Notes: generated by a model from the letters alone, not told the origin. Shown: positions 8,976 to 17,233, numbered from the stretch's first letter. The stretch: DNA of 64,000 bases from Microbacterium sp. BLY (GCF_017939615.1 NZ_JAGKSR010000001.1:2356001-2420000); one strand, 5' to 3'. Numbers and translations: made by a program.

Positions 8976-9016
8976 GGGCTGACCCGGCAGGGACCATCCA
9001 CCGCGACGACTGCTGT

Positions 9017-9022
9017 TAGCGT
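9017..9022 (+). promoter_or_regulatory. -10 hexamer TAGCGT, leaderless promoter of the methyltransferase gene
   Basis: TAGCGT ends six bases before the ATG at 9029, in the 53-base gap after trmD. It suggests that the methyltransferase is expressed independently of the trmD operon. Confidence 0.5.
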
Positions 9023-9028
9023 CGTGAC

Positions 9029-9763
9029 ATGGTGGATGTGACGCGCGCACGATCGTTCGAAGGAATCGGCGAGGAGTACGACCGGTACCGACCAGGGTTC
9101 CCGCAGCGCGCGGCCGACGTCATCATCCCCGAGTCGGTCGACGCGGCCCTCGACCTCGGAGCCGGCACGGGCAAGTTCACGGGCCTGCTGCTCGGTCGCG
9201 CGGCGCGGGTGATCGCGGTCGAGCCTTCCGCGCCGATGCTCGCCGTGCTCGCGCGGAACCTGCCGACCGTCGACGCCCGGTCGGGGTCCGCGGAGAGCAT
9301 CCCCGCGCCGGACGGCTCCGTCGACGTCGTCAGCGTCGCGCAGGCGTTCCACTGGTTCGACCGGGCGGCGGCGTCCGCGGAGATCGCTCGCGTGCTCGTC
9401 CCCGGAGGCACGCTCGGGCTTCTCTGGAACCGCGCCGACCCTGCGTGCGCGTGGGATCTCGCCTGCCACCGGGTGGCGCACCCCGCGGTCGGCGCGGATG
9501 ACGACACGTCCGCATCGGCGACGGACCTCCCCGGCTTCGTCCTGGACCTGCACGAGGAGGTGCGCTGGACGGAGCGGATCACCCGGGAGGACTACCTGCG
9601 ACGGTGGGGCACCGTCAGCAGTTTCCTCGTGGCGGACGATGCGGAGCGCGCGGCGATGGTGGCGTCGCTGGAGACGGTGCTGGACGGCGCGGACGAGACG
9701 CGCGGCAAGGCGGAGTTCGACCTCCCGCACCTCACCGACGTGTTCCGCTACCGCCGCGTATGA
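9029..9763 (+). CDS. Class I SAM-dependent methyltransferase, substrate unknown
   Basis: A 244-residue soluble enzyme of the methyltransferase type 11/25 group. The SAM-binding motif I is LDLGAGTGKFTG (about 41-52), an acidic loop IAVEPSAPML follows near 64, and the post-motif region DGSVDVVSVAQAFHWF (about 94-109) matches the UbiE/small-molecule type. The N-terminal ARSFEGIGEEYDRYRPGFP is typical of this group. Its last four bases overlap the next gene (ATGA), so the two are probably co-translated. Nothing in the sequence names the substrate. Confidence 0.85.
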   Translation: MVDVTRARSFEGIGEEYDRYRPGFPQRAADVIIPESVDAALDLGAGTGKFTGLLLGRAARVIAVEPSAPMLAVLARNLPTVDARSGSAESIPAPDGSVDVVSVAQAFHWFDRAAASAEIARVLVPGGTLGLLWNRADPACAWDLACHRVAHPAVGADDDTSASATDLPGFVLDLHEEVRWTERITREDYLRRWGTVSSFLVADDAERAAMVASLETVLDGADETRGKAEFDLPHLTDVFRYRRV

Positions 9764-10242
9764 GGATCTGGTCGCTGCACCCGGCGTACCTCGACCGTCA
9801 GGGGCTCGTCGCCTGCTGGAGAGAGACGCTCCTCGCACAGGCTGTTCTCGCCGACGAGACGAAAGGGTATCGGCAGCACCCGCAGCTCGAGCGCTTTCGA
9901 GCGGTGACCGACCCGGTGGCCGCAGTGGGCACCTACCTCGGCGGCATCGCCGATGAGGCGGACGCCCGGGGCTACCGCTTCGACCGCACGCGGATCCGGC
10001 AGCCGGGGTCGGCCGTTCCCACGATCCCGGTCACGACGGGGCAGCTCGCGAGGGAGTGGGAGCACCTGCGGGCGAAGCTCGCCCAGCGCAGTCCGGAAGT
10101 GCTCGTGCGACATCAAGCCGTGGCACTCCCGCACGCGCACCCGCTGTTCGTCGTCGTCCCCGGGCCGGTCGCGACCTGGGAGCGCGCCGACCCGGCAGCG
10201 GAGGTCAGTCCACCCCGAGGAACGACCGATCCGTCAGGATGA
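9760..10242 (+). CDS. Pyrimidine-dimer DNA glycosylase-like protein (endonuclease V / Pyr_excise family)
   Basis: A 160-residue protein whose first half matches the family of T4 endonuclease V, which excises UV-induced pyrimidine dimers: MRIWSLHPAYLDRQGLVACWRE, then LLAQAVL, GYRQHPQLERF and the cyclobutane-repair-like YLGGIADEADARGYRFD. Arg21-Glu22 align in position with the T4 enzyme's Arg22-Glu23, where the Glu is catalytic. The T4 enzyme uses the amino group of Thr2 after Met removal; here residue 2 is Arg, which normally blocks Met removal. It overlaps the methyltransferase by 4 bases and the convergent map gene by 38 bases. Family assignment is fairly sure, activity less so. Confidence 0.75.
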   Translation: MRIWSLHPAYLDRQGLVACWRETLLAQAVLADETKGYRQHPQLERFRAVTDPVAAVGTYLGGIADEADARGYRFDRTRIRQPGSAVPTIPVTTGQLAREWEHLRAKLAQRSPEVLVRHQAVALPHAHPLFVVVPGPVATWERADPAAEVSPPRGTTDPSG

Positions 10243-10987
10243 TGGGTCCGTCGTCGGTGATGGCGATGGTGTGCTCCGAGTGCGCTCCGCGGGAGCCGTC
10301 GGCGCTGCGCAGCGTCCATCCGTCGGGGTCGGTGACGAGCTCGTCGGTCGTGGCGAGGAACCACGGCTCCAGGGCGAGGACGAGCCCCGCACGGAGCGGG
10401 AAACCGCGGCCCGCACGGCCGTCGTTCGCGACGTGGGGGTCGCCGTGCATCGTGCGGCCCACGCCGTGGCCGCCGAAGTCGGTGTTGATGGAATAGCCCT
10501 CGCCGTGGGCGACGTCGGCGATCGCGGCCGAGATGTCTCCGATGCGCTTGCCGACCACCGAGCTTTCGATCGCGGCCGCCAGCGCGCGCTCCGTGGTGTC
10601 GATGAGGCGGAGGTCCTCGTCCCGCGGCGTGCCCACGACGAAGGAGACGGCGGAGTCCGCGACCCAGCCGTCGACCGACACAGCGAAGTCGAGGGTGACG
10701 AGGTCACCGTCCTTGAGCGTGTAGTCGTGGGGCAGGCCGTGCAGGACGGCGTCGTTCACCGAGGTGCAGATGACCTTGCCGAACGGGCTCGCCCCGAACG
10801 ACGGGTGGTAGTCGATGTAGCAGGACTCGGCGCCGGCCTTGCGGATCATGTCGTGGGCCCGGCGGTCGATCGCCAGGAGGTTGGTGCCGACCTTCGTCTC
10901 GTCGCGCAGGGTCGCCAGCGTCTCGGCGACGAACCGGCCTGCCGCGCGCATCTCATCGATCTCGGCAGGGGTGCGCAGTTCGATCAT
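10205..10987 (-). CDS. map: Methionine aminopeptidase, type I
   Basis: Removes initiator methionine from nascent proteins when residue 2 is small. All five metal ligands are visible in the 260-residue pita-bread fold: Asp100 (LVTLDFAVS), Asp111 (GWVADSA), His174 (GGHGVGR), Glu207 (ALEPWF) and Glu238 (SEHTI). His83 in VLHGLP is the usual substrate-pocket histidine. The start lies behind a GAGAGGAC site. It is transcribed against its neighbours, and its last 38 bases overlap the end of the glycosylase-like gene. Confidence 0.96.
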   Translation of the reverse strand: MIELRTPAEIDEMRAAGRFVAETLATLRDETKVGTNLLAIDRRAHDMIRKAGAESCYIDYHPSFGASPFGKVICTSVNDAVLHGLPHDYTLKDGDLVTLDFAVSVDGWVADSAVSFVVGTPRDEDLRLIDTTERALAAAIESSVVGKRIGDISAAIADVAHGEGYSINTDFGGHGVGRTMHGDPHVANDGRAGRGFPLRAGLVLALEPWFLATTDELVTDPDGWTLRSADGSRGAHSEHTIAITDDGPIILTDRSFLGVD

Positions 10988-11083
10988 CAGTGTCCTCTCG
11001 TCCTCTCCATTCTCCCTGATCGGGCCGGTGCCCGGCGCCTGCCGCTCTCAGCGAACACCCGTGACGCGCAGGCGGGCTCGCCG

Positions 11084-11089
11084 TAGCAT
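11084..11089 (+). promoter_or_regulatory. -10 hexamer TAGCAT, leaderless promoter of the small membrane protein
   Basis: TAGCAT ends six bases before the ATG at 11096, in the divergent gap with map. Confidence 0.5.
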
Positions 11090-11095
11090 CGGAGC

Positions 11096-11584
11096 ATGTG
11101 GATCCGACAGGCCTTCTTCCGCTGGCTGCTGCCGTCGGCGTTCATCCTGCCGTTGTGGCTGCTCATCGGTTGGGCGGTGTTCCAGGGCGGCTGGTCGATC
11201 CTCTGGGTCCTGCTCATCGCGATGCCGTCGGTGTTCGTGGGGCAGCTCCTGCTGACGCTCCTGACGCGGTCCCGTCCCTCGGTCCGCGCCGAGCGCGCAC
11301 TGTCCTGGTGGGACGTCGCCGGTTTCGGACTGTGGCACGCGCTCACGATCGCGGTCGGCTTCTTCATCGAGGGGGCTTTCGGCTGGCTCCTGGCTGCGGC
11401 CATCGTCGTCGGCATCGGACTGGTCTGGCTGCAGCTGTGGCAGCTCTGGAACGAGGCACGGGGGAGCGGGACACGGATCCGCGAGACGATCTCCTGGTCG
11501 ACCGTCACACCGCCCCGAGCCGACGCGCCGCCGACGAGCGTGCACGAGGTGATCGTGGTCCGGGAGACCGACGACCGGTCCTGA
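11096..11584 (+). CDS. Small integral membrane protein, function unknown
   Basis: A 162-residue protein that I do not recognise as a characterised family. Four hydrophobic segments are visible (about 9-30, 33-58, 70-88 and 90-112), followed by a charged cytoplasmic tail with EARGSGTRIRETISW and ending RETDDRS. The Trp content in and near the membrane segments is high. It has its own leaderless-type promoter and is divergent from map. The gap to rplS contains the rplS promoter and leader, so it is probably a separate unit. Similar proteins in relatives may carry loose transporter names, but four helices are too few to support transport. Confidence 0.7.
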   Translation: MWIRQAFFRWLLPSAFILPLWLLIGWAVFQGGWSILWVLLIAMPSVFVGQLLLTLLTRSRPSVRAERALSWWDVAGFGLWHALTIAVGFFIEGAFGWLLAAAIVVGIGLVWLQLWQLWNEARGSGTRIRETISWSTVTPPRADAPPTSVHEVIVVRETDDRS

Positions 11585-11593
11585 CCGACCGTT

Positions 11594-11753
11594 TTGGTGC
11601 GGCCTGTCATCCGTGGCAGAATGGTTGTTTGTGCCGTGACCGGCTCTGCCTCAGGGGAGCCCGCGGACGCGTCAGCGCCGTTCGGCACACACCCATTCTT
11701 GTTCCTTCCTAATCCGTGCATCCGACCTGAGGCGAGTGCAGAGAGAGACGATC
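11594..11753 (+). promoter_or_regulatory. rplS promoter and structured 5' leader
   Basis: TTGGTG (11594-11599), a 17-base spacer and an extended -10 TGGCAGAAT (11614-11622) form a good vegetative promoter. The predicted leader starts near 11629 and is about 125 bases long. Its 5' end TGTGCCG (11630-11636) can pair with CGGCACA (11683-11689), enclosing a second stem GGCTC (11642-11646) with GAGCC (11657-11661). Such a long structured leader on a ribosomal-protein mRNA suggests autogenous control, which is inference. Confidence 0.6.
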
Positions 11754-12104
11754 ATGCAGATCCTCGACGCCGTCGACGCGGCTTCGCTCCGTTCCGACAT
11801 CCCCGAGTTCTTCCCCGGTGACACCGTCAAGGTGCACGTCAACATCACCGAGGGCAACCGCTCCCGTATCCAGGTCTTCCAGGGCGTCGTCATCGGCCGC
11901 CAGGGCGACAGCGTCCGCGAGACCTTCACGGTCCGGAAGATCAGCTTCCAGGTGGGTGTCGAGCGCACCTTCCCCGTGCACTCCCCGGTGATCGACCACA
12001 TCGAGGTCGTCACCCGTGGTGACGTGCGTCGCGCCAAGCTCTACTACCTGCGCGAGCTCCGCGGCAAGAAGGCGAAGATCAAGGAGAAGCGCGTCAACAA
12101 CTGA
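11754..12104 (+). CDS. rplS: 50S ribosomal protein L19
   Basis: A 116-residue protein at the interface of the two subunits. The sequence [19 protein letters not shown], then [30 protein letters not shown] and the C-terminal [20 protein letters not shown] are typical L19. The ATG at 11754 lies behind a GAGAGAGA purine run; a start six codons upstream would fall in that run. It is transcribed alone and followed by a strong terminator, with lepB downstream. Confidence 0.97.
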   Translation: MQILDAVDAASLRSDIPEFFPGDTVKVHVNITEGNRSRIQVFQGVVIGRQGDSVRETFTVRKISFQVGVERTFPVHSPVIDHIEVVTRGDVRRAKLYYLRELRGKKAKIKEKRVNN

Positions 12105-12120
12105 CGCGTAGCTTCTTCAC

Positions 12121-12151
12121 AGCACCCCGGGACACGATGTCCCGGGGTGCT
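12121..12151 (+). terminator. rplS intrinsic terminator
   Basis: A perfect 13-base stem (12121-12133 with 12139-12151) with a 5-base loop ACGAT, followed by TTCGTT. It begins 16 bases after the rplS stop. Confidence 0.9.
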
Positions 12152-12223
12152 TTCGTTCCGTCCCCGGTATGCGACCCTTGATACTGCCGTGCGCTCACGG
12201 TGCACTCTTCGAGAAGGAACCAG

Positions 12224-12949
12224 ATGACTGACGCTCCGTCCGCACGCCCCACACGACGGCGGCGCGGGTTCCTCATCTTCCTCCGCGACGTGCTGGTGAT
12301 CGTGGTCATCGCCGCGCTGGTCTCGTTCGTGATCAAGACGTTCGTGGTCCGCTCCTTCTACATCCCCTCGGCATCCATGGAGCGCACGCTGCTGATCGAC
12401 GACCGCATCCTCGTCGACGAGCTGACCCCGCGGTGGACGGGCTACGAACGTGGCGACATCGTCGTCTTCAAGGACCCGGGCGGCTGGCTCGACCCGATGC
12501 CCCAGAAGCCCGCGCAGCCGCCGCTGGTCCAGGCCATCGACTGGGTGCTCACGTTCGTGGGGATCTCGGCCACCGACACCCAGGACCACCTCGTCAAGCG
12601 GGTCATCGGCGTCGAAGGCGACCACGTGGTGTGCTGCAACGCGCTCGGCCAGATCACGATCAACGGTGCGCCGATCGACGAGCTCAGCTATCTGAACCTT
12701 CCCGAGGGCGACACGGCCGCCTCCAACGAGCCGTTCGACGTCGTCGTCCCCGAGGACTCGGTCTGGCTGCTCGGCGACAACCGCGATCGTTCGCGAGATG
12801 CCCGAGCGCACCAGGACCTGCCGAGCGGGGGCTTCGTCCCGGTCTCCAACATCGTCGGCCGGGCGTTCCTGACGACCTGGCCGCTCGACCGGTTCGGGAC
12901 GATCGATTCGCATCACGAGATCTTCACCGGAGTGCCGGATCCCGAATGA
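12224..12949 (+). CDS. lepB: Signal peptidase I
   Basis: Cleaves signal peptides from exported proteins at the outer face of the membrane. The 241-residue product has a basic N-terminus, one membrane anchor (about 22-41), and the catalytic Ser51 in PSASMERT. The general base is Lys125 in LVKRVIGVEGD, and motif E is GDNRDRSRDAR near 190. Between the catalytic boxes there is an actinobacterial insertion including two adjacent cysteines (VVCCNALG). The ATG at 12224 follows GAGAAGGAACC. The stop overlaps the rnhB start by four bases. Confidence 0.95.
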   Translation: MTDAPSARPTRRRRGFLIFLRDVLVIVVIAALVSFVIKTFVVRSFYIPSASMERTLLIDDRILVDELTPRWTGYERGDIVVFKDPGGWLDPMPQKPAQPPLVQAIDWVLTFVGISATDTQDHLVKRVIGVEGDHVVCCNALGQITINGAPIDELSYLNLPEGDTAASNEPFDVVVPEDSVWLLGDNRDRSRDARAHQDLPSGGFVPVSNIVGRAFLTTWPLDRFGTIDSHHEIFTGVPDPE

Positions 12950-13605
12950 CCGTCGTCACGCCTCGATTGACCCTGGAGCGCCGGCTCCTGGGGGAGTGCG
13001 GGCTGATCATCGCCCTCGACGAGGTGGGGCGTGGCGCCCTCGCCGGACCGGTGGCCGTCGGTGCTGCGGTGATGGATGCGAAGGGAGCGCGGCGTCGCGT
13101 CCCGGAGGGTCTGCGGGACTCGAAGCTGGTTCCGGAGCGGCGGCGTCCGGAGGTCGCCGCCCGCGCAGCCGCCTGGGTGCAGGCCTCGGCCGTCGGCTGG
13201 GCCACCGCTCAGGAGGTCGACGAGGTCGGGATCATGCGCGCGCTGGGGCTCGCGGCGTCGCGCGCGGTGGAGGCGGTCGTGGCGCAGGGCGCTGCCGTGG
13301 ATGACGCGCTGGTCCTGCTGGACGGCAACCACGACTACGTCTCCCGCGTGCATCCGGTCCCGCTCCGTGTGCGCCCGGTGATCAAAGCGGACCGCGACTG
13401 CGCGTCCGTCTCCGCGGCGTCCGTGATCGCGAAGGTCGCCAGGGACGGGCTGATGGCGGAGCTCCATGAGGATCACCGCGACTACCAGTGGGACCGGAAC
13501 AAGGGCTACGCGAGCGCGGAGCATCGGGAGGCCATCCGTGCGCATGGGCTCTCTCCGCACCACCGCTCGTCGTGGGCCATCGCCGACGCGCCCACCCTGT
13601 TCTGA
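12946..13605 (+). CDS. rnhB: Ribonuclease HII
   Basis: Cuts RNA in RNA-DNA hybrids and incises single ribonucleotides in DNA. The 219-residue product carries the active-site DEVGRG (Asp25-Glu26), the third Asp in LVLLDGNHDY near 125, and the fourth in KADRDCASVSAASVIAKVARD near 146-166. GYASAEHREAIRAHGLSPHHRSSW is the conserved C-terminal region. Its ATG overlaps the lepB stop (ATGA), so the two are co-translated. The lepB-rnhB-DUF2469 order is conserved in actinobacteria. Confidence 0.95.
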   Translation: MTVVTPRLTLERRLLGECGLIIALDEVGRGALAGPVAVGAAVMDAKGARRRVPEGLRDSKLVPERRRPEVAARAAAWVQASAVGWATAQEVDEVGIMRALGLAASRAVEAVVAQGAAVDDALVLLDGNHDYVSRVHPVPLRVRPVIKADRDCASVSAASVIAKVARDGLMAELHEDHRDYQWDRNKGYASAEHREAIRAHGLSPHHRSSWAIADAPTLF

Positions 13606-13646
13606 GCCCTCAGGCCCGGGATGCCGCGGGCCGCGCCGGACGACCA

Positions 13647-13652
13647 TAGGAT
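13647..13652 (+). promoter_or_regulatory. -10 hexamer TAGGAT before the DUF2469 gene
   Basis: TAGGAT ends nine bases before the ATG at 13662, so a transcript would start within a few bases of the start codon. No ribosome site is visible. Confidence 0.4.
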
Positions 13653-13661
13653 GGACTCATC

Positions 13662-13988
13662 ATGGATGAGGAAGCCTTCGACGACTACGACCGCGAACTC
13701 GAGCTCGCGCTGTTCCGCGAGTACCGCGACGTCGTCTCTCAGTTCCAGTACGTCGTGGAGACCGAGCGTCGCTTCTATCTGGCCAATGAGGTCAATGTCG
13801 TGCGCCGGGACACCGAGCACGACTTCTACTTCGAGATCTCCATGAGCGACGTCTGGGTGTGGGACATCTATCGTGCCGACCGGTTCGTCAAGGCCGTCCG
13901 GGTGCTCACGTTCAAGGACGTGAACGTCGAGGAGCTGCAGCGCCGCGAGTTCGAGCTGCCGCAGGAGCTCTCCCTCGACGGCGAGTGA
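13662..13988 (+). CDS. DUF2469 family protein, actinobacterial, function unknown
   Basis: A 108-residue acidic protein of the DUF2469 family, which is confined mainly to actinobacteria and found between rnhB and yraN. The sequence starts MDEEAFDDYDRELELALFREYRD and is rich in aromatic residues, with DFYFEISMSDVWVWDIYR near 53-70 and VKAVRVLTFKDVNVEEL near 75-91. No catalytic motif, membrane segment or metal site is evident. Position suggests a role with DNA or RNA processing, but nothing in the sequence proves it. Confidence 0.85.
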   Translation: MDEEAFDDYDRELELALFREYRDVVSQFQYVVETERRFYLANEVNVVRRDTEHDFYFEISMSDVWVWDIYRADRFVKAVRVLTFKDVNVEELQRREFELPQELSLDGE

Positions 13989-14109
13989 CGACGCGGCGGG
14001 CACGCGCCGTTCCTGCACCCCCGTCCTGTTCTTCACGATCTCCACAGCCTCCGGGGCAGAGGCCGCGGTCTGACGGCATGGTGGGGGCGCTGACCTCCAT
14101 CCTGTGGGG

Positions 14110-14472
14110 ATGGCAGCGAAAGACGACCTCGGACGAGCCGGGGAGCAGCAGGCGGCGGACTATCTGACGAGGCGCGGATACCGGATCCTCGACCGCAACT
14201 GGCGGTGTTCTCAAGGAGAGGTGGACATCGTCGCGGCCGTCGACACCCATCTCGCCATCATCGAGGTCAAGACGAGGCGATCGGCGGCATTCGGCCACCC
14301 GTTCGAGGCGATCGACGACCGGAAGCGGCGCCGACTGTGGCAACTGGCCTACGCGTGGCGCGCAGCGCATCCCGACCTCGCACGGGGGCGGATCCTGCGG
14401 GTCGAGGCGATCGGCATCGTCGGCGAGGTCCCCGCGAGCGCCGCGATCGAGCACCTCGAGGACATCGCGTGA
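14110..14472 (+). CDS. YraN/UPF0102 family nuclease-fold protein
   Basis: A 120-residue protein with the restriction-endonuclease-like core of UPF0102: GRAGEQQAADYLTRRGY at the start, then GEVDIVAAVDTHLAIIEVKTR near 38-58, which gives the PD-(D/E)xK-like Glu, Asp and Glu-x-Lys residues. Its cellular role is not established in the family. The ATG at 14110 has a CATCCT hexamer at leaderless spacing; a GTG two codons upstream is the alternative. It overlaps comM by four bases, forming a yraN-comM-dprA unit. Confidence 0.85.
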   Translation: MAAKDDLGRAGEQQAADYLTRRGYRILDRNWRCSQGEVDIVAAVDTHLAIIEVKTRRSAAFGHPFEAIDDRKRRRLWQLAYAWRAAHPDLARGRILRVEAIGIVGEVPASAAIEHLEDIA

Positions 14473-15998
14473 GCACGGCGCGTACGTGGTCCGTCGCCCT
14501 CACCGGTGCCGATGGCCACGTGGTCGAGGTCGAGGCCGACCTGTCGTCGCAGACACCGGAGTTCCGCATCATCGGTCTGCCGGACAAGTCGCTCGGCGAG
14601 GCGGTCCAACGCGTGCACAACGCGTGCACGAATGCAGGACTGCCGCTTCCCCGCCGACGACTGACCGTCAACCTCTCGCCGGCCAGCCTTCCGAAGCACG
14701 GCTCGGCGTTCGATCTGGCGATCGCCGTGTCCGCCCTCGCCGCGAGCGACGTGATCGCCCGCGGGGCGGTGCGGCAGACCGTGCACCTCGGCGAGCTCGG
14801 GCTCGACGGACGTCTGCGCCCCGTTCCCGGCGTTCTCCCGGCGGTGTTCGCCGCGGCGCGCGCGCGATTCGACCGTGTGATCGTGCCAGCCGGCAATGCG
14901 ACGGAGGCCGCCCTCGTGCCCGGTATCGAGGTCCGCGCGGCCTCGTCGCTCGCCGAAGTGGCCGCATGGCACGGTGCCGAGGTCGACGTGCCGGAGGTCG
15001 AGCCGGTCGCCGGGCCGACCGCGCCCGAGGACGACCCGGATGAGCGGGACCTGAGTGACGTGGTCGGGCAGGAGGAAGCCGTCGAGGCGCTGATCGTCGC
15101 CGCCGCCGGCGGCCATCACATGCTGCTGAGCGGACCGCCGGGGGCCGGCAAGACCATGCTCGCCGCCCGTCTGCCCGGCATCATGCCTCCGCTCACCGAG
15201 CAGGAGGCCATCGAGGTGGCCTCGATGCGATCGCTCTGCGGCGAGGCGGTGTCCGGGCTCGGCGATCGCCCTCCGCTCGTGACACCGCACCACAGCGCCT
15301 CGGTCGCAGCGATCGTCGGCGGCGGGTCGAGAACAGCCCGACCGGGCGCGGTCGCTCGGGCCCATCGCGGCGTGCTCTTCCTCGACGAGGCGGCGGAGTT
15401 CTCGCGGGTGGCCTTGGACGCCCTGCGGCAGCCGCTGGAGACGGGGTTCGTCGACGTGCACCGTTCCGGCTTCGTCGTGCGCTTCCCGGCGAGGTTCCAA
15501 CTGCTGCTGGCGATGAATCCCTGCCCGTGCGGCAATCGGGGCGTGCGGGATGGCGACTGCAGCTGTGCGCCGCAAGCACTGCGGCGGTACGCCACCCGCC
15601 TCTCGGGACCGCTGCGCGATCGCATCGACATCGACCTTCCCGTGAGCCGTGTCGGGGCCGCGCGCTCGCTGGCGGCCACGCAGTCCGGAGTGACGAGCGA
15701 GCTGGCCAGGGAGCGGGTGTCGCGCGCACGATCGCGAGCCGCGGAGCGGTGGCGCGGGATGCCCTGGCGACGCAACGCCGACATACCGGGAACCGTGCTG
15801 CGGCACTCGACGTTCCGGCTGTCGGCGCCGGCGCGGGCCGGGCTCGATCGCGCGCTGGAGCGCGGCGTGCTGACGCTGCGAGGCTACGACCGCGTTCTGC
15901 GGGTGGCGTGGACGATGGCGGACCTCGCCGGGCGAGCGCGGCCCGAGGCCGAGGACGTCGGTCGTGCGCTGCTCCTCCGGACGGGGGTCGTTCGATGA
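14469..15998 (+). CDS. comM: ComM/YifB family AAA+ ATPase
   Basis: A 509-residue hexameric AAA+ protein. In Gram-negative naturally competent bacteria ComM is a helicase that promotes branch migration during integration of transformed DNA. The N-terminal Lon-like domain (about 1-180) includes FRIIGLPDKSLGEAVQRV and VNLSPASLPKHGSAFDL. The AAA+ part has Walker A GPPGAGKTM (222-230), Walker B LFLDEAAEF (303-311) and the Cys-containing loop AMNPCPCGNRG near 340. Relatives are often misnamed magnesium chelatase subunits. GTG start overlaps the yraN stop, and its own stop overlaps dprA, which links it to DNA uptake or recombination. Confidence 0.93.
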   Translation: MSTARTWSVALTGADGHVVEVEADLSSQTPEFRIIGLPDKSLGEAVQRVHNACTNAGLPLPRRRLTVNLSPASLPKHGSAFDLAIAVSALAASDVIARGAVRQTVHLGELGLDGRLRPVPGVLPAVFAAARARFDRVIVPAGNATEAALVPGIEVRAASSLAEVAAWHGAEVDVPEVEPVAGPTAPEDDPDERDLSDVVGQEEAVEALIVAAAGGHHMLLSGPPGAGKTMLAARLPGIMPPLTEQEAIEVASMRSLCGEAVSGLGDRPPLVTPHHSASVAAIVGGGSRTARPGAVARAHRGVLFLDEAAEFSRVALDALRQPLETGFVDVHRSGFVVRFPARFQLLLAMNPCPCGNRGVRDGDCSCAPQALRRYATRLSGPLRDRIDIDLPVSRVGAARSLAATQSGVTSELARERVSRARSRAAERWRGMPWRRNADIPGTVLRHSTFRLSAPARAGLDRALERGVLTLRGYDRVLRVAWTMADLAGRARPEAEDVGRALLLRTGVVR

Positions 15999-17176
15999 TC
16001 GACGAGCTGCTCGGGCACTCAGAGGCGGTCGAAGCGGCGCGCCGGCTGCGGGGGACGGACGACGTAAGCGAGGCCCTCGCCCGCGTCGCCTGGACCGTCG
16101 TCGCGGACCCCGGAGATGCGGTCGCCGCAACGCTGCAGCGGGAGTTCGGCCCCCTCGACGCTCTGCGGTTCGCGCTGGATCCGGGCCGCCGCGCGTGGCC
16201 GTCGATACGGTCCGTCGGGGCGCGCCGGGCTCTCGATGCGGCGCGCGCACGTTGGAGCGAGCGCGCCCGCCCGACGTCCGTGGTGCAGGCGCTCGGCGGT
16301 GCGGTGCAGGTGGGCGCACGCCTTCTCCTCCCGGGAGATGCGGACTGGCCGCGTGCACTGGACGACCTCGACGCGGAGACGCCCCTTCTTCTGTGGGCCC
16401 GAGGGCGCTCGGAACTCCTGACGCTACCGGCGCGGGTGGCCGTCGTCGGCGCTCGGGCCGCGACGGCCTACGGAGAGCGTGTCGCTTCCGACATCGCCGG
16501 GGACCTTGCGGCGACGGACGCGGCCGTGGTGTCGGGTGGGGCGTACGGCATCGACGGTACCGCCCATCGCGCTGCCCTGGCCGTGGGCGGCGCGACCATC
16601 GCGGTGCTCGCCGGGGGAGTGGATCGCGCCTACCCGGCCGGACACCGCGATCTCCTCACACGGATCGCCGGAGAGGGAGTGGTCGTCAGCGAGATGCCGT
16701 GCGGCACGACACCGGCCCGCTGGCGCTTCCTGTCGAGGAACCGCGTGATCGCCGCGCTGGGACAGGCGACCGTCGTCGTCGAGGCCGGCTGGCGCAGCGG
16801 ATCCCTGAACACCGCCGGTCATGCGGCGACGCTCGGAAGACCGCTCGGCGCGGTACCCGGTCCCGTCACGTCCGCATCATCGGCCGGATGCCACCGGTTG
16901 CTCCGTGAGTATGGCGCGGTCTGTGTCACGACAGCCGAGGAGGTGAGGGAGCTCCTTCCCGCCGACGCACACCCGGACCGCGCGCAGATGCCGGCGAGCG
17001 AGGGGAACACCCGGATACTGGGCGCGCTCAGCACGCGCACCTCCCGCTCCGAAGAGGAGATCGCACATCGTTCAGGCCTGAGCGTCGACCAGGTGCGGGC
17101 CGGCCTGGGGTTGCTGGATCTCGACGGATCGGTCCGACGCGAAGGAACGGGATGGCGACGCGCGGGTGTGGTGTAG
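15995..17176 (+). CDS. dprA: DNA processing protein DprA
   Basis: Loads RecA onto incoming single-stranded DNA. The 393-residue protein has an N-terminal helical region, a Rossmann-fold core with VAVVGARAATAYGERVA (about 148-164), VSGGAYGIDGTAHRAAL (about 179-195) and WRFLSRNRVIAALGQATVVVEA, then a C-terminal winged-helix (about 332-391, TRILGALSTRTSRSEEEIA). It overlaps comM by four bases. Presence of comM and dprA does not prove natural competence; no uptake machinery genes (comEA, comEC) are in the window. Confidence 0.94.
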   Translation: MIDELLGHSEAVEAARRLRGTDDVSEALARVAWTVVADPGDAVAATLQREFGPLDALRFALDPGRRAWPSIRSVGARRALDAARARWSERARPTSVVQALGGAVQVGARLLLPGDADWPRALDDLDAETPLLLWARGRSELLTLPARVAVVGARAATAYGERVASDIAGDLAATDAAVVSGGAYGIDGTAHRAALAVGGATIAVLAGGVDRAYPAGHRDLLTRIAGEGVVVSEMPCGTTPARWRFLSRNRVIAALGQATVVVEAGWRSGSLNTAGHAATLGRPLGAVPGPVTSASSAGCHRLLREYGAVCVTTAEEVRELLPADAHPDRAQMPASEGNTRILGALSTRTSRSEEEIAHRSGLSVDQVRAGLGLLDLDGSVRREGTGWRRAGVV

Positions 17177-17233
17177 CGACCGATGTCGGCGGGGCGCACC
17201 GCTCCAGCATCCCGTGACCGGCAGGCTGTCGGT

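Noticed and set aside
14469-15998. Magnesium chelatase subunit D/I
   Set aside because: The Walker motifs attract this name, but the N-terminal Lon-like domain and the neighbours yraN and dprA identify ComM/YifB.
14349-16358. Minus-strand open frame of 669 codons opposite comM and dprA
   Set aside because: Arg/Pro/His-rich shadow frame without domain structure.
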